Below are positions 1 through 7,988 of a stretch of 64,000 nucleotides of DNA, one piece after another (positions within the stretch are counted from its first letter, which is position 1; every line of letters begins with the position of its first letter). The translations under genes were made by a program, and so were the position numbers. Below the pieces are notes generated by a model. The model made no database searches, was not told the origin of the DNA, and saw only the letters and a program-made list of their open reading frames with translations. Source of the stretch: Clostridium cibarium (GTDB lineage: Bacteria; Bacillota; Clostridia; Clostridiales; Clostridiaceae); NCBI RefSeq assembly GCF_014836335.1, contig NZ_JACSRA010000017.1:1-64000 (forward strand), written 5' to 3'.

Positions 1-148
1 GATTCGTGTACCTCAGACCAAGGCTTTGCCGCCGACTTCCTTCAGATTCCACCTCACAATGGACACCCTTGTCTTAAAGCTAATGGTTGGCACTATCAAC
101 CCCCATATCGGACTTTCACCGACTAGTACGTGCCCATGCTGGGAACAC
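1..148 (-). mobile_element. Group II intron, class C, 5' portion of domain I
   Basis: The minus strand starts GTGTTCCCAGCATGGG at 148 and runs off the left edge. It carries the features of class IIC introns such as those of Bacillus halodurans and Oceanobacillus: GTGYNCCC start, a GGTGAAAGTCC block, an AAGGGTGTCC block, and GAATCTGAAGGAAG followed by a GAGGTACACGAA box. Two short reading frames can be drawn across this stretch, but the RNA signature explains it better. The maturase gene and domains II-VI lie outside the window. The 5' splice junction is placed between 149 and 148 because the GTG start and the adjacent hairpin fit the IIC insertion rule. Confidence 0.85.
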
Positions 149-153
149 ATATT

Positions 154-191
154 AAAAAGCAGGTATATGAAACACATATATCTGCTTTTTT
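154..191. terminator. Bidirectional hairpin terminator; IIC intron target
   Basis: AAAAAGCAG...CTGCTTTTT stem with a TATATG/CATATA extension. It is followed by seven T on the plus strand and five T on the minus strand. Read on the minus strand the hairpin ends five bases before the intron start, which is the known target geometry of class IIC introns. The gene it served is left of the window. Confidence 0.75.
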
Positions 192-448
192 TATCCACAG
201 GCAAATTTATTTAAAAAAATAATCAACAACCACTGTGAATTATTTATCTTTTCACTAATATTCCTAAATTCTAGGTATAGCAACGTTTCTATCATATAAC
301 TTCTTTTTTTACTTCCAAGTTATCCACAACTCATTAAAATGCATATCTAAAATTTTTATTCTTTTCAACATTAATTCACACTAATTAACATAAAAATTAA
401 CAACTTTCTAACAAGTTATCCACAGGCACTTGTGGACTATGTGGATTA
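191..448. other. DnaA-box cluster
   Basis: Three perfect DnaA boxes TTATCCACA, all on the plus strand, occur at 191-199, 320-328 and 416-424. Near-consensus boxes are seen at 372-380 (TAATTCACA) and, on the minus strand, at 440-448 (TAATCCACA) and 431-439. No gene lies between 200 and 550. Such density is expected at oriC or at a DnaA-titrating cluster. No dnaA, dnaN or rpmH is visible here, so which one it is cannot be told from this window. Confidence 0.6.
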
Positions 449-550
449 CATCCAGTTTTTTACTATATTTTCTCATTATAATTTGTTTTCATTCTCCCTG
501 TATTGTGTTAGTATTTATTTTGTAATAAAACAAATTTTAGGAGGTAAATA

Positions 551-1453
551 ATGAAACATTCTCAAAGAAATAAGAAACCCATATTTATTTTTTCAATTAT
601 CTTAGGTATATTAATTATAGCCCTATCTATATTTTTTATAACTAATAATAAAACCTCTGACAAAGAACCAGAAGTTACATCAAATTCAAATGTTGAAGAA
701 AATGATATCCCAAAAGAATCTGAAACAACTCCTAAGGTTGAAAATAGATTTGAAGGACTTCCTCTAACTAGTGAAGATATAGGTATTCCTGTGCTTTACT
801 ATCATTCTGTACTTCCAGACTCAGAAGTCAAGCAAAAAAATGAAGTAACAATTTCTCCTGAAAAACTAAAAGAAGAATTACAATTGGTAAAAAGTTTAGG
901 ATATACCACACTAACAATGTCCGAAGTAAATGACTATATTTTGAACAATAAAGAAATTCCACAAAAAAGTATTCTTATTACATTTGACGATGGATATACC
1001 GATAATTACGCTCATGCTTTCCCAATCCTTAAAGAGCTTAATATGAAAGCAACAGTATTTGTAATATCTTCTGGAATAGATAGTGGTTACTATATGTCAA
1101 CCGCTCAACTTAAAGAAATGTCTGACTACGGGATTGATATTGAAAGTCATACAGTTAATCATGTTCATTTGAATACCTTGACTTATGAACAACAATTAAA
1201 AGAATTAAAAGACTCTAAAGCTAAAATAGAAAGTGTAACTAACAAACCTGTACTATCTATTGCATATCCTTTTGGAGATTTTAATGAAAATAGTAAAAAG
1301 GCATCTATAGATGCAGGATATTCTTTAGCATTTACTACTAACTTGGGACTTGCTAACAAAACTGATAATCGGGTTGCTTTGGACAGAATATACGTGAATT
1401 CCGAATATTCATTAGATACATTTAAGTCAAGACTTATAAATACTAAAAAATAA
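551..1453 (+). CDS. Membrane-anchored polysaccharide deacetylase (NodB domain)
   Basis: This 300-residue protein has a short basic N-terminus and one membrane segment at about residues 10-32. A polar linker rich in Ser, Glu and Asn follows, then a NodB-type carbohydrate esterase 4 domain. Visible motifs are ITFDDGYTDNY (metal-binding Asp pair), ESHTVNH (metal-binding His) and IAYPFGDFN. The family removes N- or O-acetyl groups from extracellular polysaccharide or peptidoglycan, so the catalytic domain should face outside. The start is set by AGGAGG eight bases before ATG. It is transcribed alone and shares a hairpin terminator with the convergent RsgI-type gene. Substrate cannot be told from sequence. 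Confidence 0.85.
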   Translation: MKHSQRNKKPIFIFSIILGILIIALSIFFITNNKTSDKEPEVTSNSNVEENDIPKESETTPKVENRFEGLPLTSEDIGIPVLYYHSVLPDSEVKQKNEVTISPEKLKEELQLVKSLGYTTLTMSEVNDYILNNKEIPQKSILITFDDGYTDNYAHAFPILKELNMKATVFVISSGIDSGYYMSTAQLKEMSDYGIDIESHTVNHVHLNTLTYEQQLKELKDSKAKIESVTNKPVLSIAYPFGDFNENSKKASIDAGYSLAFTTNLGLANKTDNRVALDRIYVNSEYSLDTFKSRLINTKK

Positions 1454-1478
1454 AGAAGTGTCATCCACTTCTTTATTT
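1448..1478. terminator. Bidirectional terminator between deacetylase and RsgI-type gene
   Basis: Perfect 13-bp stem AAATAAAGAAGTG / CACTTCTTTATTT with a five-base loop, T-rich on both sides. The stop codon of the minus-strand gene lies inside the right arm. Confidence 0.8.
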
Positions 1479-2501
1479 TTTATCTTCTTCTTTTCTCTTT
1501 AAAGCAGTAATTTCATTTATATTTTGAAAATTCCCCACATTATTTACCTTTATTGATATCTTCTTATCTAAAACATATTCCCCAGTTTCCTCTAACTCTC
1601 CATACTTTAAAGGCCTCCCAGTTATAGTTACTAGTATTCCATCCTTGGGTATCATATCATTATTTTTTGCATATTCTATACAATCTCGTAAAACTATATC
1701 AATTTTCTTATCCATAGGATTTACAGAATCAATCAAATCCTTTCCCTTATCAGCTTCCGAGTGAGTATATATAACTTTATTTCCTTTATTAATCTCTAGC
1801 TTTACCTGAGAAGTCCCCGTAACTACAATAGTACTGCTTACATGATTATAATCTTTATATATTGCAAAGGCTAATAACATTAAAAGCACACCAGCTAAAG
1901 CAAGATGGAACTTAAAATGTGCTACCCCTTTCTTTTCTCGCCCTTCAGCTTTTCCTCCAACTCTTACGCTCTCAAGATTTTTAATTTTAACAAATTGACC
2001 TGATCCAGTCATAATAATTTTACTTCTTTTTTGAATCTTTATTACTATGCCTCTACGTATATCATTCTTTTTATTATCTAACGGTATAGCTCTATCAAAT
2101 TCACTTGAGACTTCCACTTTCAAAGCCTCTTGAATATATTTATAATTAGGATTTGAAAAAATAATAACGTAAGCTATTATATAGTCTTGCCATATCTCTA
2201 TAAATCCCCTTGAAACCTGGGTTGCCTTCGCCAATTTACTAAATGACAATTCTCTTCTTTCCATAAACTTTTCAAATAGTTCCACATCCTCAATTATATA
2301 ATATGCTATATTTAAAATTAAATTTCTATCCTTATAACTAGGAAAATGACTAACCAAATCCTTCATAAAAACCTTGAATAAAAACAATTCTTTAATCATA
2401 AGAGATATTTGCTTTTCTCTTAAATTAATTACTTTTTCTCCTATATCTAACACAGCTGATTCACCAGAAAAAATATACTTATTTCTACTAAACTCTCCCA
2501 T
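1473..2501 (-). CDS. Anti-sigma-I factor RsgI family protein with N-terminal SigI-C-like region
   Basis: 342 residues. Residues about 149-174 (GIVIKIQKRSKIIMTGSGQF and following) form an RsgI N-terminal anti-sigma motif. One membrane helix spans 198-215, and an extracytoplasmic region like the RsgI central domain follows; no cellulosome or carbohydrate-binding module is attached. Unusually, residues 60-127 resemble the C-terminal DNA-binding region of sigma-I: RELSFSKLAKATQVSRGFIE followed by YIIAYVIIFS, the hallmark of SigI region 4. No sigma region 2 is present and no separate sigI gene lies next to it. This could be a fusion of the sigma C-terminal domain to its anti-sigma factor, or the relic of a sigI-rsgI pair. 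Stop overlaps the shared terminator. Confidence 0.7.
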   Translation of the reverse strand: MGEFSRNKYIFSGESAVLDIGEKVINLREKQISLMIKELFLFKVFMKDLVSHFPSYKDRNLILNIAYYIIEDVELFEKFMERRELSFSKLAKATQVSRGFIEIWQDYIIAYVIIFSNPNYKYIQEALKVEVSSEFDRAIPLDNKKNDIRRGIVIKIQKRSKIIMTGSGQFVKIKNLESVRVGGKAEGREKKGVAHFKFHLALAGVLLMLLAFAIYKDYNHVSSTIVVTGTSQVKLEINKGNKVIYTHSEADKGKDLIDSVNPMDKKIDIVLRDCIEYAKNNDMIPKDGILVTITGRPLKYGELEETGEYVLDKKISIKVNNVGNFQNINEITALKRKEEDKK

Positions 2502-2676
2502 CTAAAACACCCGCCCTTATTTGTATATATAAATAACATCAATGCGACATTTACTATCAATTATTTTTATTCTTCATATAATGTATTATAGCATATAAAA
2601 GCTCTGCCAGTTTCGTATACATTAAAAGTAATCTAAATATATTTTAATATAATTAATTTGATAAGCGAGGTACATT

Positions 2677-2898
2677 ATGGGGAAAAATGTTATCTATGTA
2701 GACTTTATCTTTAGACACAAGAGAATTACTCATTTTAATTACTATATAACCTTTGCTTTTTCTTCTATACTTATAGACATTAAATTTTTAATTGAAACTC
2801 ATAATAAAAAAAATCACCATATACCAAAAAACAAAAATTCTAATAAGTACATTAATTTACTAAACTATGATAAAATATTAAGAAAAACAGGTAGGTGA
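2677..2898 (+). CDS. Small hypothetical protein ahead of ispF
   Basis: A 73-residue frame beginning [11 protein letters not shown] with a hydrophobic middle and a basic Lys/Asn-rich tail. A poor ribosome site (AAGCGAGG) precedes the ATG. It ends five bases before ispF, so its stop overlaps the ispF ribosome site, as in a coupled pair. I do not recognise a family. It may be a genuine small gene or a chance frame in the ispF leader. Confidence 0.35.
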   Translation: MGKNVIYVDFIFRHKRITHFNYYITFAFSSILIDIKFLIETHNKKNHHIPKNKNSNKYINLLNYDKILRKTGR

Positions 2899-2902
2899 TA
2901 GA

Positions 2903-3382
2903 ATGAGAATTGGTATGGGATACGATGTACATCGTTTAGTACCTGATAGAAAGCTTATCCTAGGTGGTGTAAATATTCCCCATGAACTTGGCCTTTTAGG
3001 TCATTCAGATGCAGATGTTTTACTACATGCTATAATGGATTCTTTACTAGGCGCTGCTACTCTTGGCGATATAGGAAAGCATTTTCCTGATAACGATGAT
3101 AAATACAAAGGAATTTCAAGTATAAAATTATTAACTGAAGTTGGTAATTTAATTTATAAAAACAATTTTAAAATATGTAATATAGATGCAACTATAATTG
3201 CTCAAAAGCCTAAAATGGCTCCACACATTGATCTTATGAGAAATAATATCGCTAATGCATTAAATATATCTCTTGATAAAATAAACATAAAAGCAACTAC
3301 TGAAGAAGGACTTGGATTTACTGGTGAAGGGAAAGGAATTTCTTCACAAAGCATTTGCCTTTTAGAAGTAAGGAAGATTTAG
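2903..3382 (+). CDS. ispF: 2-C-methyl-D-erythritol 2,4-cyclodiphosphate synthase
   Basis: 159 residues, the normal length for IspF, the zinc enzyme that cyclises CDP-methylerythritol 2-phosphate to MEcPP with release of CMP in the non-mevalonate isoprenoid pathway. Seen: [11 protein letters not shown] at the start with metal ligands Asp8 and His10, [28 protein letters not shown], and the C-terminal [16 protein letters not shown] loop. A ribosome site (GGTAGGTGATAG) precedes the ATG and overlaps the stop of the small upstream frame. It is followed by a strong hairpin terminator. No other MEP-pathway gene is adjacent. Confidence 0.95.
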   Translation: MRIGMGYDVHRLVPDRKLILGGVNIPHELGLLGHSDADVLLHAIMDSLLGAATLGDIGKHFPDNDDKYKGISSIKLLTEVGNLIYKNNFKICNIDATIIAQKPKMAPHIDLMRNNIANALNISLDKINIKATTEEGLGFTGEGKGISSQSICLLEVRKI

Positions 3383-3460
3383 TGAGATATAAGCTATTCA
3401 TCTACTTATATGTTCCTTCAATACTTTTTGTACAAATCCAAACAAAGCCTATAAATTAGA

Positions 3461-3512
3461 AAGTAACAGCCTCCTATGATATGTTTGTTTTATCATAGGA
3501 GGCTGTTACTTT
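3461..3512. terminator. Bidirectional terminator, ispF / ABC permease
   Basis: Long perfect stem AAGTAACAGCCTCCTATGAT / ATCATAGGAGGCTGTTACTT around a ten-base loop, between two convergent genes. Confidence 0.85.
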
Positions 3513-3562
3513 AAAAAATTAACTCTAACTTCATAAAAAATAGTTTTCTTACCCCAAAATAT

Positions 3563-4291
3563 TTAAAATAGCTTTCTTTTCAACATTTCAATATTTATAA
3601 TATTTAAAACAAAACTATATATAATACCATATAACATAGATTTAACAATATCACTCAGATAGAAAATATCTTTATTATTAAAACAATCTTGAATTTCACC
3701 TGTAGGTGGTAAAATCCAATCAATATATTTAACTTCTGGAACCTTTTGCATTATCCCAACTTTCACTAAAGAAATTACTGCAATAAATATAGCCAATTCT
3801 ATTGCTATCTTTCTATTTTTTATACATCTTGGCTGAAATAAAGTACCTAATGAACATCCTAATATAGCAAAAACCACATGTATTATTAATGCCGAAAAAA
3901 TATCCCACATAACTAATTCTCTATTGAATAAACTGAACATGTTCACGAAATTTCCAACGATAGGAAGCAAAACTCCCATAATGCTCATAAATAATCCTAT
4001 AAGCATTAAAAAAATATTTTTACTTAAGTAATATATTGATTGCTTTCTAGTCTTTAGTATAATTAATTGTTCTGCTACCTCATCTATACCATCCATATAT
4101 GAAAAAGTAATCCATAACATTATAAAAAATAAACACATTGCTGTAATTACAAAACTTGATACAACTCCCACTGGTTTTACTGAATATGAAATACACATAA
4201 TTGTCACCCATACAATCATGGGAATTACAAATTTATTTGTCTTTAAATAAGTTATAAAATGATATTTAAAAAGTGCATTAAAAGTTTTCAT
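3563..4291 (-). CDS. ABC transporter membrane subunit
   Basis: About 242 residues with six probable membrane helices and no recognisable catalytic motif. It is encoded directly after an ABC ATPase and overlaps its 3' end by 14 bases, which identifies it as the partner permease. The start is placed at the ATG of MKTFNALFKYHF because AGGAGG lies seven bases upstream; a longer frame starting at 4318 would lie upstream of that site and inside the ATPase gene. Such two-gene ABC-2-like units in clostridia export peptides or lipids or have unknown substrates. The substrate here is unknown. Confidence 0.7.
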   Translation of the reverse strand: MKTFNALFKYHFITYLKTNKFVIPMIVWVTIMCISYSVKPVGVVSSFVITAMCLFFIMLWITFSYMDGIDEVAEQLIILKTRKQSIYYLSKNIFLMLIGLFMSIMGVLLPIVGNFVNMFSLFNRELVMWDIFSALIIHVVFAILGCSLGTLFQPRCIKNRKIAIELAIFIAVISLVKVGIMQKVPEVKYIDWILPPTGEIQDCFNNKDIFYLSDIVKSMLYGIIYSFVLNIINIEMLKRKLF

Positions 4292-5114
4292 TATACATCC
4301 TCCTAAGCTTATACCCATAATTTATCATTTCCTTCAGCACTGTATTGCTATTATCTTCAGAAACAAATAACTTAATTTCATTCCCATTATTGTCTACCTT
4401 ACGAATGCTTTCATTTATATTTTTATATTTTTCATTTAAACTTGCATTTTCCTTAAAAACTAAAACATCATAATTTCTATTTACTTTTTCTAAAGCACTT
4501 CTTCTTTGAATGTTTTTCTCTTTAACTTCATAAACTACATTTGATAAAGCATTAATTAATATTTCTTCATGGCAAGACATCACAATGGCAACACCATCAT
4601 TTATTAACTTATGTACTAATTCTATAAATACCTTTTGTGAATCAACATCTTGTCCTGATAAAGGTTCATCTAATAGCAAAATATCTGGTTTTGTTATCAA
4701 TGCTTGAATAACATTTACTTTCTGAATAGATCCTTTTGAAAGATATTTTATTGGTGTACTAATTATATTTTCCATAAAAAATTCCCTAAATAGTTCATAA
4801 CTTTTCTTGTTAATTTCATCTTTAGCTAAGCCTTCGATCAAAGCAGTTCTAAGAATATATTGTTGTGGCGTAATTGATATTTTAGGAAATCTTTCTGGCA
4901 CGTAATTAAATTTTACATTTTTGTAGTATTTTATATTTCCTCTACTTACTGATGTTAAACCACAAATTATTTTTAGCAAAGTACTTTTCCCACAGCCATT
5001 ATGCCCTACTAGTGCAATCGAGTCTCTTTCGTTAATTTCTATATCAACATCTTTTAATATTACTTTTTTGCCAAAACTCTTTGTCATATTTGTTATTTCA
5101 ACCAACTTACTCAT
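4278..5114 (-). CDS. ABC transporter ATP-binding protein
   Basis: 278 residues. Walker A GHNGCGKST is near residue 38, the signature is YLSKGSIQKV (a weak form of LSGGQ), Walker B is ILLLDEP and the switch His is in MSCHEE. The C-terminal about 80 residues are a variable tail. Family role: hydrolyses ATP at the cytoplasmic face to drive the membrane subunit encoded just downstream. GGGAGAA precedes the ATG. The pair forms an operon separated from lepB by a hairpin terminator. Substrate unknown; degenerate signature motifs like this are common in export-type CcmA-like ATPases. Confidence 0.85.
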   Translation of the reverse strand: MSKLVEITNMTKSFGKKVILKDVDIEINERDSIALVGHNGCGKSTLLKIICGLTSVSRGNIKYYKNVKFNYVPERFPKISITPQQYILRTALIEGLAKDEINKKSYELFREFFMENIISTPIKYLSKGSIQKVNVIQALITKPDILLLDEPLSGQDVDSQKVFIELVHKLINDGVAIVMSCHEEILINALSNVVYEVKEKNIQRRSALEKVNRNYDVLVFKENASLNEKYKNINESIRKVDNNGNEIKLFVSEDNSNTVLKEMINYGYKLRRMYNENF

Positions 5115-5156
5115 GTTAATTCTCCCTATACATTTTTACTTATGTTCAATAGATAA

Positions 5157-5186
5157 AAAATTCAACATATATCTATGTTGAATTTT
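5157..5186 (-). terminator. Terminator after lepB
   Basis: 13-bp stem AAAATTCAACATA / TATGTTGAATTTT downstream of lepB; T-rich on both strands. Confidence 0.7.
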
Positions 5187-5194
5187 ATTTTTAA

Positions 5195-5773
5195 CTATTT
5201 AATCGTTCCAAAATCTTTAAATGGATAAACTTTCACTTGAGCTTTTCCCATTATATCCTTTCCATCAATATATGGATTAACCCATTTCCTAGAATCAAAA
5301 GAGTTTGGTCTATTATCTCCCAAGAAAAAATATCTTCCCTCTGGAACATGAAACTCTCCATTATAATTATCATGATTTATAATATAACTTTCCTCTAGTT
5401 CTTCTCCATTTACCGATACTTTACCATTAACTATCTTTATATCATCTCCAGGAAGTCCTATAAGTCTTTTTATTAAAATATCATCTAATTCCTTAGAATT
5501 AAATACAATTATATTTCCTCTTTTTAAGTTGTTTAAATTATATACTTTTGTAACTAAAAGATGATCCCCTACATTTAATGTTGGCACCATTGACTCCGAA
5601 GGAATATATGCCTTAAATATAATAAATTGTTTTATTAATAAAGCGATTATAACTGCTAATAAAATTGGAACTATCCATTCAAAAAAAAGTCCTTTTCTAG
5701 TTTTTGACCCTTTATTTTTATTATTCTTGCTAAGCTTATCTTCTACATTATTATCATTATTTAAATCTCCCAT
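5195..5773 (-). CDS. lepB: Signal peptidase I
   Basis: 192 residues. A charged N-terminus (DLNNDNNVEDKLSKNNK) precedes one membrane helix (about residues 33-53). Then comes the S26 peptidase domain: catalytic Ser in PSESMVPTL, catalytic Lys in LIKRLIGLPGD, and the box GDNRPNSFDSR. It cleaves signal peptides of exported proteins on the outer face of the membrane. A longer frame begins 39 bases upstream, but the ATG at 5773 is chosen because AGGAGG lies eight bases before it. It is a single gene with its own terminator. Confidence 0.93.
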   Translation of the reverse strand: MGDLNNDNNVEDKLSKNNKNKGSKTRKGLFFEWIVPILLAVIIALLIKQFIIFKAYIPSESMVPTLNVGDHLLVTKVYNLNNLKRGNIIVFNSKELDDILIKRLIGLPGDDIKIVNGKVSVNGEELEESYIINHDNYNGEFHVPEGRYFFLGDNRPNSFDSRKWVNPYIDGKDIMGKAQVKVYPFKDFGTIK

Positions 5774-6013
5774 TACTTTGCCTCCTATCCTACAATTTAA
5801 CCAAACAAACAATTTATTTACATATTATATATTATATATATTTTTTTCTATAATTAGCAATATAATTATCTCTTATTTTTTCAATAAAATACAGAAATTC
5901 AAGTACTTTTTTTATTTTTCTATATAGAGAATTATATAAAAATAATAGATTGTCTAAATTAGCATCAATGAATACAATAAGACTAATTTTAAAATTTTAT
6001 AGAATCATAAAAA

Positions 6014-6056
6014 GAGCCCATTCAAGGCGACCACTACGAGACACCCAAACAAGCTC
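6014..6056 (-). terminator. GU-rich hairpin followed by U tract (minus strand RNA)
   Basis: In the RNA made from the minus strand, GAGCUUGUUUGGG can pair along all 13 positions with CUUGAAUGGGCUC using several G-U pairs, followed by five U. On the plus strand the same positions would give C-A mismatches, so the fold is strand-specific. It lies 120 bases downstream of tRNA-Lys. The rest of 5774-6180 shows no gene. Confidence 0.5.
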
Positions 6057-6093
6057 AAAAAAATTTTCAAATATATTGAATTTTATGCAAGTA

Positions 6094-6147
6094 AAACCCT
6101 AGCAATTTAGACTTCATATTTTTTCATCTGTCTACTTGCCAGGGTTT
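6094..6147 (-). terminator. Probable terminator after tRNA-Lys
   Basis: Inverted repeat AAACCCTGGCAAGTAGAC / GTCTAAATTGCTAGGGTTT on the minus strand, 33 bases downstream of the tRNA 3' end, with a 17-base loop and a short T run after it. Confidence 0.5.
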
Positions 6148-6179
6148 CATTCATATTAGTATCTATTAAAGTTCTACTT

Positions 6180-6255
6180 TGGTGCGCTATCACGGGTTCG
6201 AACCGGGGACACCCTGATTAAGAGTCAGGTGCTCTACCAACTGAGCTAATAGCGC
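6180..6255 (-). tRNA. tRNA-Lys (anticodon CTT)
   Basis: Full cloverleaf on the minus strand with encoded CCA: acceptor GCGCTAT/ATAGCGC, D arm GCTCAGTTGGTAGAGC, anticodon stem CCTGA/TCAGG with loop CTCTTAA, and T loop TTCGAAC. The T stem (CCCGG against CCGTG) contains one C-T mismatch, which is unusual but need not prevent function. Confidence 0.93.
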
Positions 6256-6330
6256 ATATTACATTGAGTATTATAGCACCTTGATTTTTCTAAGTCAAGA
6301 TTCTATATTTTTTTCTTATAGAAATATATA

Positions 6331-6354
6331 AAGCACCAGCAAAAGCTGATGCTT
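6331..6354 (-). terminator. Terminator after the 224-residue hypothetical gene
   Basis: AAGCATCAGC / GCTGGTGCTT stem on the minus strand with a TTTT loop and an AT-rich tail. Confidence 0.5.
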
Positions 6355-6408
6355 ATATTAAAAATTGGGGGTACATTTTTAAAATTGCTTAACAAATACT
6401 ATAATAAT

Positions 6409-7083
6409 TTATATTATCTCTGATAAATTCTTTTGAATTATTTGCTGAAATCTTTCTCCCATTATCTTGCTACTAGTGGCACTTTTGCATATTTCTTTCC
6501 ATTCACCTATAGGCACACCTATTTTATGCTCAAAATCCTTCTCACTATTTGTTATTAATATAGATTCAATAACAAATTCTCCAAATTCAATAGAATCCTT
6601 GAATATCTTCATATATATAAAATTTCTATGATTTCCAAACCAAGTTCTATTAAACTCTCTAGAGAATTTAATCAATTCTGGCACTACTCTCTCCTTTGGT
6701 AAATCCCACATTCTTTCAACTCTACTATAATGACTTAGCATAAGCTTTGCTATTTCTTTATTTATTAATCCATCATCTAATCCTTTTTTTATAATAATCT
6801 CTACAGGTTCAGGCGGAATCTTAGTAACCATTCTATCCTTGCCATATATCCATTTATAGAATGCTTCCTGTAAAAAAGAATATTGTATATACCCTAACAA
6901 TATTTTGGAATCTGGAAAATACGCATAAATATTATCTATTCCATTGCTTTTGCTAAAAATTAATGTATGAATGTATAGTGACTTTTCCTTTGGTGGCTTT
7001 TGCATAAACATATGTCCTCTAATGGTTTTGTTTTCACTTATGATATTTTCCCAATACTTAAAGGAGTTGTAATTTTGCCTCAC
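6409..7083 (-). CDS. Conserved hypothetical protein
   Basis: 224 residues with no membrane segment or signal peptide and no motif I can assign. The sequence is rich in aromatic and basic residues (for example FKYWENIISENKTIRGHMFM) and looks like a folded cytosolic protein. It begins with GTG at 7083, preceded by AAAGGTG at a workable distance; no ATG with a better site is seen. It stands alone between tRNA-Lys and the divergent HNH gene. Codon use matches its neighbours, so it looks resident rather than recently acquired. Confidence 0.65.
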   Translation of the reverse strand: MRQNYNSFKYWENIISENKTIRGHMFMQKPPKEKSLYIHTLIFSKSNGIDNIYAYFPDSKILLGYIQYSFLQEAFYKWIYGKDRMVTKIPPEPVEIIIKKGLDDGLINKEIAKLMLSHYSRVERMWDLPKERVVPELIKFSREFNRTWFGNHRNFIYMKIFKDSIEFGEFVIESILITNSEKDFEHKIGVPIGEWKEICKSATSSKIMGERFQQIIQKNLSEII

Positions 7084-7315
7084 CTAATTATCACCTTTCT
7101 TTCCAAATAACAAATTATATATTCCAATAATATTTGTTTATATTTTGCCCTCTATAATTATTATACTTATTTATATTAATTCTATTCAAAAAGAAAGAGT
7201 ATTTATTAAATTTTTACAAACTTTACAACAGAAAATTAACTTTTATTTTTCACAAATTGAATGTAATTGTATTTTATTGTATAATATATAGTATAAAAAC
7301 AAAGGAGGTTTATTA

Positions 7316-7720
7316 TTGTTTTTCTGTGAAATTTGCAATAAAAAAGCTGATATTCATCATATAATTCATAGAAGTGAAGGCGGTTTAGATATAGAAATAA
7401 ATTATAAATATCTCTGCCCAGAGCATCATAGAGGAAAGGATGGTCCTCACAGATCTCTAGAAACTGATATAAAATATAAAATTGAATTACAAAATAAACT
7501 TTATAACTTACTTCCTAAAGAATTTTATAACTATAAAGATTTAGGCAAAATACTTCAAGTCTCTGTAAACTCATTAAAGAAAATAACTAAAGATATTAAA
7601 TTATATAAAGAAGGCTATAAAAAAGATGATATCATCTTAAGACTTATGGGAAATAAATTGTACTCTGAAGAAACTCTTGAAAACCTCAAGATTCAGCGTA
7701 TTTTAGAAAATATATACTAA
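7316..7720 (+). CDS. Small HNH-type zinc protein with helix-turn-helix-like tail
   Basis: 134 residues starting with TTG. The start is fixed by AAAGGAGG eight bases upstream, and the next Met is far inside the protein. The N-terminal half has CEICNKKADIHHIIHRSEGG and LCPEHHRGKDGPH, the cysteine/histidine pattern of HNH nuclease domains (CxxC, HHI, CxxHH). The C-terminal half, from about residue 62, reads like a DNA-binding helix-turn-helix (DLGKILQVSVNSLKKITKDI). Whether the nuclease site is active is unclear because the HNH-type Asn position is not obvious. It is a single gene ended by a strong terminator. Confidence 0.65.
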   Translation: MFFCEICNKKADIHHIIHRSEGGLDIEINYKYLCPEHHRGKDGPHRSLETDIKYKIELQNKLYNLLPKEFYNYKDLGKILQVSVNSLKKITKDIKLYKEGYKKDDIILRLMGNKLYSEETLENLKIQRILENIY

Positions 7721-7727
7721 TGATTTT

Positions 7728-7777
7728 AAAAAGAGTGGTTATTTTAAAATTTTTACTTTGCAATAGCCACTCTTTTT
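7728..7777 (+). terminator. Terminator after the HNH gene
   Basis: 16-bp stem AAAAAGAGTGGTTATT / AATAGCCACTCTTTTT with one G-U pair, ending in a T run. Confidence 0.8.
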
Positions 7778-7851
7778 GTATTTAGTTTAACTTCTCCTAT
7801 ATATAAATAAAAAAAGAGAAACTCTATAAAAAAGTTACTCCTTCCCTATTT

Positions 7852-7926
7852 TGGAGCGGAAGACGGGACTCGAACCCGCAGCTTTCACCTTGGGAAGGTG
7901 ACACTCTACCATTGAGTCACTTCCGC
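7852..7926 (-). tRNA. tRNA-Gly (anticodon CCC)
   Basis: 75-nt cloverleaf on the minus strand with encoded CCA. Acceptor stem GCGGAAG/CTTCCGC, D arm beginning GACTCAATGG, anticodon stem TCACC/GGTGA with loop TTCCCAA (anticodon CCC), and T arm CGGGTTCGAGTCCCG. Confidence 0.93.
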
Positions 7927-7988
7927 TAACAATGGTTTCAACAAAAAGAATTTTACCATTATTTATCATAAAAATCAATACTTTACAT

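Noticed and set aside
13-214. Two overlapping short reading frames at the left edge
   Set aside because: They fall in group II intron RNA and the adjoining hairpin; no ribosome sites.
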